DNA from: JADJNW01 sp964523725
Lineage (GTDB): Bacteria > Bacteroidota > Bacteroidia > Chitinophagales > Saprospiraceae
DNA: 64,000 nt
Assembly (NCBI GenBank): GCA_964523725.1
Contig: CAZGAU010000001.1
Coordinates: forward strand, 35,475 to 99,474
Reading direction: 5' to 3'
Position 1 is the stretch's first letter. Every line of letters begins with the position of its first letter. The position numbers and the translations under genes were made by a program. The notes below the pieces were generated by a model that was not told where the DNA came from, searched no databases, and saw only the letters and a program-made list of their open reading frames with translations. Positions 59,376 through 64,000 of this stretch are shown piece by piece.

Positions 59376-60362
59376 GTGTTAAATCTTTTCAGAACGAACC
59401 AGCTTTTATTCAGCATCCTGCTGTTGATATACATCGGCATTCTGCATGTCGGCGTCTTCGTCTATCCAGTGGCTTGGCAACCTGTGGAGTTTGGTATCTT
59501 TAGCCGATGGGTGTACGACGCTATCGGCGCCACGGGCACTTTACCAAGCATTATTGTGATGGTACTGCTTTTTATACAAGGCACTGCAATTAATGTCATT
59601 GCGGCAAATCACAGGTTGGCAGATACGGTGACACTTTACCCGGGTTTATTTTATATATTGATTGCCAGTGCCTTGCCGGAGTTTTTACACCTGTCGCCTT
59701 TGCATATGGCCAATACCTTCCTGCTGATCGCGATTTCCGAATTACTGAAAGTATATAAGAATCCTTCCTGCGCGAATAATATTTTTAATGTCGGCTTCTG
59801 GGTAGCGGTTGCAAGTTTGTTCTATCCCTCGTATCTGATTTTTATCATTTTTGGCTTTACGGGTTTGAACAGCCTGCGTGCCTTTAATTTTAAAGAATGG
59901 TTGATGCTGCTGAGCGGAGGTATAGTGCCTTATATTCTGATGGGAACTTATATTTTCTGGATCGATCAGTTTGATGCTTTTTTCAATCTCCAATTTGTAC
60001 AAAGCTTTGCATTCCTGGATTTTCAGGCACAACCTGTGCCGGATGTTTATTTCAAAATCACTTTTGTGGATTTGTTTTTGCTGGTAGCTGTATTCAGCTA
60101 TAGCCTGTATGTTTTCAAAAAAGTGATGCAAGTGCAAAAGAAAATCGGGATTCTGTACTGGGCATTGTTCTGGAGCGGCACCACGCTGCTGTTTCAGGCG
60201 GATATTCAACTGGACCATATGCTCATCATGGCAATACCACTGGGTATAATGATCTCGCTCAACTTTCAGGCAATCACCAATCGCTGGGCGGAAGCCTTGC
60301 ATTTGCTGATCTGGGTAGTGATTTTGTTTTTTCAGTATCAGGAAATCTTATTGCCAACTTAA
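59376..60362 (+). CDS. DUF6427 integral membrane protein
   Basis: 328 residues. The only good start is the GTG at 59376 (MLNLFRTNQLLFSILLLIY); upstream in frame is a stop. About nine to ten membrane helices. YNPSC/YKNPSCANNIFNVGFWVAVASLFYPSYLIFIIFGFTGL and the GGIVPYILMGTYIF block are shared with DUF6427 members, a Bacteroidota-specific family of unknown function. It precedes purQ by 66 nt, with a purQ promoter in the gap. Confidence 0.78.
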   Translation: MLNLFRTNQLLFSILLLIYIGILHVGVFVYPVAWQPVEFGIFSRWVYDAIGATGTLPSIIVMVLLFIQGTAINVIAANHRLADTVTLYPGLFYILIASALPEFLHLSPLHMANTFLLIAISELLKVYKNPSCANNIFNVGFWVAVASLFYPSYLIFIIFGFTGLNSLRAFNFKEWLMLLSGGIVPYILMGTYIFWIDQFDAFFNLQFVQSFAFLDFQAQPVPDVYFKITFVDLFLLVAVFSYSLYVFKKVMQVQKKIGILYWALFWSGTTLLFQADIQLDHMLIMAIPLGIMISLNFQAITNRWAEALHLLIWVVILFFQYQEILLPT

Positions 60363-60377
60363 ACGCATCTCCCAACG

Positions 60378-60408
60378 TTTTATCGGAAGATTATTTTGAC
60401 TACCTTTG
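60378..60408 (+). promoter_or_regulatory. purQ promoter
   Basis: TTTT (60378-60381) and TACCTTTG (60401-60408) are separated by 19 nt, a close match to the Bacteroidota TTTG-N19-TAnnTTTG consensus, 20 nt upstream of the purQ ATG. Confidence 0.6.
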
Positions 60409-60428
60409 CAGGATAAAATTCAATCCTT

Positions 60429-61139
60429 ATGAAATTTGGCGTAGTTGTTTTTCCCGGCTCCAATTGTGATGATGATATGATGCACGTGCTGGGCAAGGTA
60501 CTCAAGCAGGAAACGGTCAAACTTTGGCATAAAGACGAATATCTTTCAGGTTTTAATACAACCGATTGTATCGTCCTGCCCGGTGGATTCTCCTACGGTG
60601 ACTATTTACGTTCCGGGGCAATCGCGCGCTTCTCGCCGATTATGAATGCGGTAATCGAGTTTGCCAACGCGGGCGGTTATGTGTGGGGGATCTGCAACGG
60701 TTTTCAGGTGCTATGTGAAGCTGGTTTATTGCCGGGCGCTTTGCTGCGCAATAACAATCAGCAATACGTTTGTAAAAATATCCATTTAAAAGTTCATACC
60801 AATAACAGTCCGATCACGGCTGCGATCAATCCGGATCGCGTTTTGAAAATCCCGATTGCCCACGGCGACGGACGTTATTACGCAGATGATACGACGCTCG
60901 AAGCTTTGAAGAAAAACGATCAGATTCTTTTCAAATACTGCGACGAAAATGGAAATATCTCCGAGGAAGCCAATCCTAATGGTTCGTTGCAAAACATAGC
61001 CGGCATTTGCAACCGCAATCGCAACGTATTTGGGATGATGCCGCACCCCGAGCGCGCCGCTGAGGAAATTTTGGGCAATACCGACGGCCGGATTTTGTTT
61101 GAATCGTTATTGCAAACAGCCAGAGTAATGGCGGTTTAA
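60429..61139 (+). CDS. purQ: Phosphoribosylformylglycinamidine synthase, glutaminase subunit PurQ
   Basis: 236 residues, class I glutamine amidotransferase. FPGSNCDDDMMHVL, PGGFSYGDYLRSGAIARFSP, the nucleophile C89 in GICNGFQVLCEAGLLPGAL, IAHGDGRYY and MMPHPERAAE complete the site. It supplies ammonia for step 4 of purine synthesis and partners with separate PurS and PurL chains, so this species should use the split PurLQS form. PurL and PurS are not in the window. Confidence 0.94.
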   Translation: MKFGVVVFPGSNCDDDMMHVLGKVLKQETVKLWHKDEYLSGFNTTDCIVLPGGFSYGDYLRSGAIARFSPIMNAVIEFANAGGYVWGICNGFQVLCEAGLLPGALLRNNNQQYVCKNIHLKVHTNNSPITAAINPDRVLKIPIAHGDGRYYADDTTLEALKKNDQILFKYCDENGNISEEANPNGSLQNIAGICNRNRNVFGMMPHPERAAEEILGNTDGRILFESLLQTARVMAV

Positions 61140-61378
61140 ATATTAACCTTTTGAAGGATTGAAGGATTGAAGTTTCTGGTTTCAAAATTCTGTACCATAA
61201 ACTTCAAGCCTCAAACAGAAAGACCCCACGAGCAAGCCCGCAGGGTCAAGGGTTTCAGAGAGCCTCTCATACAGACAGCTCTACGAATTGGGGGGATTTT
61301 TTGCCAAATTTGAAATTGGAAGGCGGAAACTTCAATCAATTCATTAAACCTCCAGGTATTGCCTCCTTTCCAATGGCA

Positions 61379-62266
61379 TTAATCTTTCGATGCCGTGAAG
61401 CCTTCCACCGCTCTTTCTTTCAGTTGCATCACAATTTTTGAGCCGTCGATGTTGGTATAATTCATTTCTACAAAACCAAAGTCAGGATTGAACAATGCCA
61501 CCATTGCCGTATTGCCGAGTTCATTTTGGGCTTTGGCGGTGATTTCATAGCATTCCAGCTCGCCGAATTGGGTATTCACTGTTTTAAAGTCGGTAATTTC
61601 GTACTGATAAGTATTGATCAGATTACCATCCCATTCTGCCCAGCGTTCGTCACTCCAAAAACTACCGATCATCTTCGTCCAGGCCCACTTGTTGCCCACC
61701 GCGTAAGGCGCCTGCACAAACGGAGCCGGATTGAGTTCCAGGATGCGGAATTGCTTGGAGCGCGGCGGATTCATCCAGATATTTTTGGCGTTTTCCACCA
61801 TGCCAGTCACTTCGCTGTAATTGGTTTTGCCCTCGGCGGTCAGATAATCGTATTGTACTACCGTACGATTGTAGCCGGGTTTCATCAGATCCAGGCCTTG
61901 TAAGCCATGCAGCACGGTCATTTGCACAGAATGAACTGCGGAGCCGTCGGCATTAGCCATAGGTACTTGCTCCCAGGCTTTGTTGGCTTCGAGTTCGGCG
62001 CCTTCCAGGTTGCGGTGCAGGAATTCCTTGCCTTCGCGGTCGAGGAAGCGGTAGTTGTAAGTAAAGGTCACGCCGGCAGTGTAAGTAATATTATCTTCGG
62101 TATAACGGTTGTCACCGGTGTTGTACGGTGGAAATTGTTCCACAAACACACCATTTTCTTCCACGATTTTGTAACCGTTTGATACCCTGTGCACTTTTTG
62201 CGCCATTAAGGTAAAAGACAAGCCGATCAGTGCCATTGCCAATAAGATGATTCTAAAGCGTTCCAT
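61379..62266 (-). CDS. Secreted protein of unknown function
   Basis: 295 residues with signal peptide MERFRIILLAMALIGLSFTLMAQK. The mature part is beta-rich with motifs TYNYRFLDREGKEFLHRNLEG, YDYLTAEGKTNYSEVTGMVENAKNIWMNPPRSKQFRILELNPAPFVQAPY, and WAWTKMIGSFWSDERWAEWDGNLINTYQYEI. It ends with VEMNYTNIDGSKIVMQLKE. I do not recognise a family; it probably binds or coats something in the periplasm. The 239-nt gap to purQ carries a small GACCC...GGGTC stem near 61223-61248. Confidence 0.72.
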   Translation of the reverse strand: MERFRIILLAMALIGLSFTLMAQKVHRVSNGYKIVEENGVFVEQFPPYNTGDNRYTEDNITYTAGVTFTYNYRFLDREGKEFLHRNLEGAELEANKAWEQVPMANADGSAVHSVQMTVLHGLQGLDLMKPGYNRTVVQYDYLTAEGKTNYSEVTGMVENAKNIWMNPPRSKQFRILELNPAPFVQAPYAVGNKWAWTKMIGSFWSDERWAEWDGNLINTYQYEITDFKTVNTQFGELECYEITAKAQNELGNTAMVALFNPDFGFVEMNYTNIDGSKIVMQLKERAVEGFTASKD

Positions 62267-62484
62267 AGGTTTTAAAAGTTTTTATACAGTTATCAGAAAA
62301 AAAATTAATTTATTGAAACCAGGTTTTCAACTCTTTTTGAATTTGATTTCACATATATGTATCAAAAAACCGTGCCAATTTTTTCGAAAGCGGGAAAAAT
62401 AAGTATCAATTTTTTCGGGAAGTCTTGCCAAATGCAACGTTCAGCGATAATTTTTATCTTTAAAGCAAACAGAATTGGTATAAA

Positions 62485-63282
62485 ATGCTCAAAAAAATGC
62501 CCACCGTTCCCTGGAAAACGCTCTTACTGGAGCTTGTTGTCGTATTCATTGGTGTGTTTCTCGCCTTTGAATTCAATAACTTCAGCGAAAACCGGAAAGT
62601 AAAAAGCGAAAAAGAAAAGGTGATGACCAGTCTCAAAAAAGAACTGGATGTGATCGGATTGTCCTTTGGAAATATGGGCGCATACCAGAAAAGCAAGGCG
62701 CAGGAATGGGATTCACTGCTGCGCAATAAGCAACTGGGAGATTTCTACGACTGGCGCTACATTCAGCCGCAATACAATTACGCCGTACTGGAGTATGCGC
62801 TCAATACCCGCGATGCACGTATCGTTAGTTTTGAATTATATGAAAAACTGGTCAAGGTGTATCGGGAATTGAAAAAGCTGGAACACGCTGAAAACCTGAT
62901 GACCGAATGGGGAGGTCAATATAAAATTTTGCCGCTAGACGTGGATACCACAAGCATTACCTATCAAAATCGCGCTGCGGATAATCGCTTTGCCTTTTAT
63001 AAATTCACTAGATTTGCGAACGATCGTGCCAATATCATGTCGGATTTACCCAAATCTGCACGGGAAGCGCTGGAGTTGATTAATAGCAATTTCACCTCGA
63101 AACTACGGTTTGAACTGGAAAAGGAGGTACTCCGGATTTTGGCAGGAAGAATGCAGCTAGCCGAGGGCGATGAAGCCTGGCAGGAAATGAAAAGGATGGC
63201 AAGCGCACATTATGCACATATTTCCGATTCAGAATGGACTGCATTTCGTCAAGAATTACTAGCCGAACTGGAACAACAATAA
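62485..63282 (+). CDS. Membrane-anchored coiled-coil protein (DUF6090-like)
   Basis: 265 residues. One membrane helix near the start (WKTLLLELVVVFIGVFLAFEFNNFSENRK) follows the pattern of the DUF6090-type anchors of Bacteroidota, then a long Glu/Lys-rich helical region (KSEKEKVMTSLKKELDVIG, YEKLVKVYRELKKLEHAENL). Likely a periplasmic or cytosolic coiled-coil anchored by that helix. Function unknown. A TATCTTTA box (62455-62462) upstream is a plausible -7 element. Confidence 0.7.
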   Translation: MLKKMPTVPWKTLLLELVVVFIGVFLAFEFNNFSENRKVKSEKEKVMTSLKKELDVIGLSFGNMGAYQKSKAQEWDSLLRNKQLGDFYDWRYIQPQYNYAVLEYALNTRDARIVSFELYEKLVKVYRELKKLEHAENLMTEWGGQYKILPLDVDTTSITYQNRAADNRFAFYKFTRFANDRANIMSDLPKSAREALELINSNFTSKLRFELEKEVLRILAGRMQLAEGDEAWQEMKRMASAHYAHISDSEWTAFRQELLAELEQQ

Positions 63283-63286
63283 AATC

Positions 63287-64000
63287 TTATTCGTATAAAT
63301 TCCCAATATCGGCTTTAGCAATGTCCACCAGGAGTTGCGCCACTTTCTCCGTCACCGCCTGAAAATACCGCGCGCCTTTCTCCGCCGACGCTTTTTGGGG
63401 ATTGCCCACGCCCGTGTCCGCCGTAATCTGCGACCAGCGACGTTCCGCCCAGGCCCAGCCTTCCCGAAAATGCCGGATCTTGATTTTTCTTTCTTCGCCC
63501 AAGCCCGCTTCATCAAGCGGCAGCACCAGATTTGGCTGGAGATGCAGGATCAAACTGGTTTCCATTTCATCGGCATGATCGCCGCCTTCTTCAAAATATT
63601 CACCTTTGGGCAATGCCTGGAACCAGTTGCAGGTGCTCAAGAACATCTTGGGGTATTTTACACCCAGCTCGCGCAGCATCGTGCGGAAGTCATTGCCCCC
63701 GTGACTATTCAAAATCAGCAATTTATAAATTTGATGCCGGTTTAATACTTCAATCAAATCGTTCAAAATCGCCGCCTGCGTGCTGGGATAAATATTTATA
63801 TCCAGTTTGATGTCGGTCTGCCCCGTATTCACCCCAAAAGGAATGGTGGGCAGAACCGTCAATTTTGCGCCCTGCTCCCAGGCCAGCCTGGCCGCTTCGG
63901 CTGCGATGCCATCGGCTTCATAAATATCCGTACCATAGGGCAAGTGAAAATTATGCGCTTCGGTAGCGCCCCAGGGCAGCACCGCCAGCTCAATGTGCTG
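63287..64000 (-). CDS. Creatininase-family amidohydrolase (5' end cut by window edge)
   Basis: The frame runs without a start from the right edge (visible N-part QHIELAVLPWGATEAHNFHLPYGTDIYEADGIAAEA) to the stop at 63287, about 237 residues. Metal-site motifs: GATEAHNFHLPYGTD (Glu, His, Asp ligands), LLILNSHGGNDF and GGDHADEMETSL. Family members cleave creatinine-type amides or, as in FAPy/mycofactocin systems, other cyclic amides. The exact substrate is unknown. Converges with the coiled-coil gene after 4 nt. Confidence 0.88.
   Translation of the reverse strand, partial: QHIELAVLPWGATEAHNFHLPYGTDIYEADGIAAEAARLAWEQGAKLTVLPTIPFGVNTGQTDIKLDINIYPSTQAAILNDLIEVLNRHQIYKLLILNSHGGNDFRTMLRELGVKYPKMFLSTCNWFQALPKGEYFEEGGDHADEMETSLILHLQPNLVLPLDEAGLGEERKIKIRHFREGWAWAERRWSQITADTGVGNPQKASAEKGARYFQAVTEKVAQLLVDIAKADIGNLYE

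Overview
The window is a chromosomal segment of a Bacteroidota bacterium, most likely from the Saprospiria / Lewinella-Haliscomenobacter side of the phylum (a family-level inference from protein types, not a placement). The reasons are: Type IX secretion (T9SS) parts and cargo (a PorX-type response regulator-phosphodiesterase, a PorE-type TPR/propeller/OmpA protein, a peptidase ending in a type A sorting domain, a large secreted propeller protein); several PorT-type outer-membrane barrels; DUF6427 and DUF2911 proteins; and promoters of the Bacteroidota form TTTG-N19-TAnnTTTG. No rRNA, tRNA, CRISPR array, prophage or insertion sequence was seen. Both edges cut genes: the T9SS-type protein at the left and a creatininase-family protein at the right.

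Layout. 1-8.1 kb: large secreted protein, helical hypothetical protein, porX, HD phosphohydrolase, small muconolactone-isomerase-like protein. 8.1-12.2 kb: Vat-type acetyltransferase, then a cobalamin riboswitch in front of a TonB-dependent receptor and a DUF2306 membrane protein. 12.2-19.2 kb: an NtrC/NtrB-like two-component pair, an OM barrel, a TPR lipoprotein and the PorE-like protein. 19.2-21.3 kb: a compact AT-rich type II restriction-modification island (D12 adenine methylase, divergent controller and endonuclease). 21.3-34.9 kb: housekeeping and enzyme genes (ChaN-like, gamma-glutamyltransferase, MerR-TipAS, peptide deformylase variant, S9 peptidase, two AraC regulators, threonine synthase, DCC protein, radA). 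34.9-35.4 kb: a 520-nt gene-free stretch with a forward -7 element, nested inverted repeats and a forward terminator, proposed as a structured non-coding RNA. 35.4-49.8 kb: flavin reductase, OM barrel, SCO, an ECF41 sigma factor, the two-gene agmatine-to-putrescine pathway (aguA-aguB), and a run of peptidases (S9, M61, M1) with a Tat-exported aminotransferase. 49.8-55.1 kb: csaA, a Tat oxidoreductase and small genes. 55.1-57.5 kb: a copper locus made of an HMA/AraC regulator, an 11-cysteine 44-residue peptide and a multicopper oxidase. 57.5-64 kb: pyrophosphatase, GNAT, DUF6427, purQ, secreted hypotheticals, creatininase family.

The most interesting items are the small Cys-rich peptide gene in the copper locus (metallothionein-like and easily missed), the candidate structured RNA next to radA, and two dispersed intergenic element families. 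One is a roughly 100-bp element with four copies. The other is a 29-nt hairpin with three copies, whose stem sequences covary; one of these copies forms the tip of an arm of the cobalamin riboswitch. All functional calls rest on motifs and family knowledge read by eye; no database search was run.
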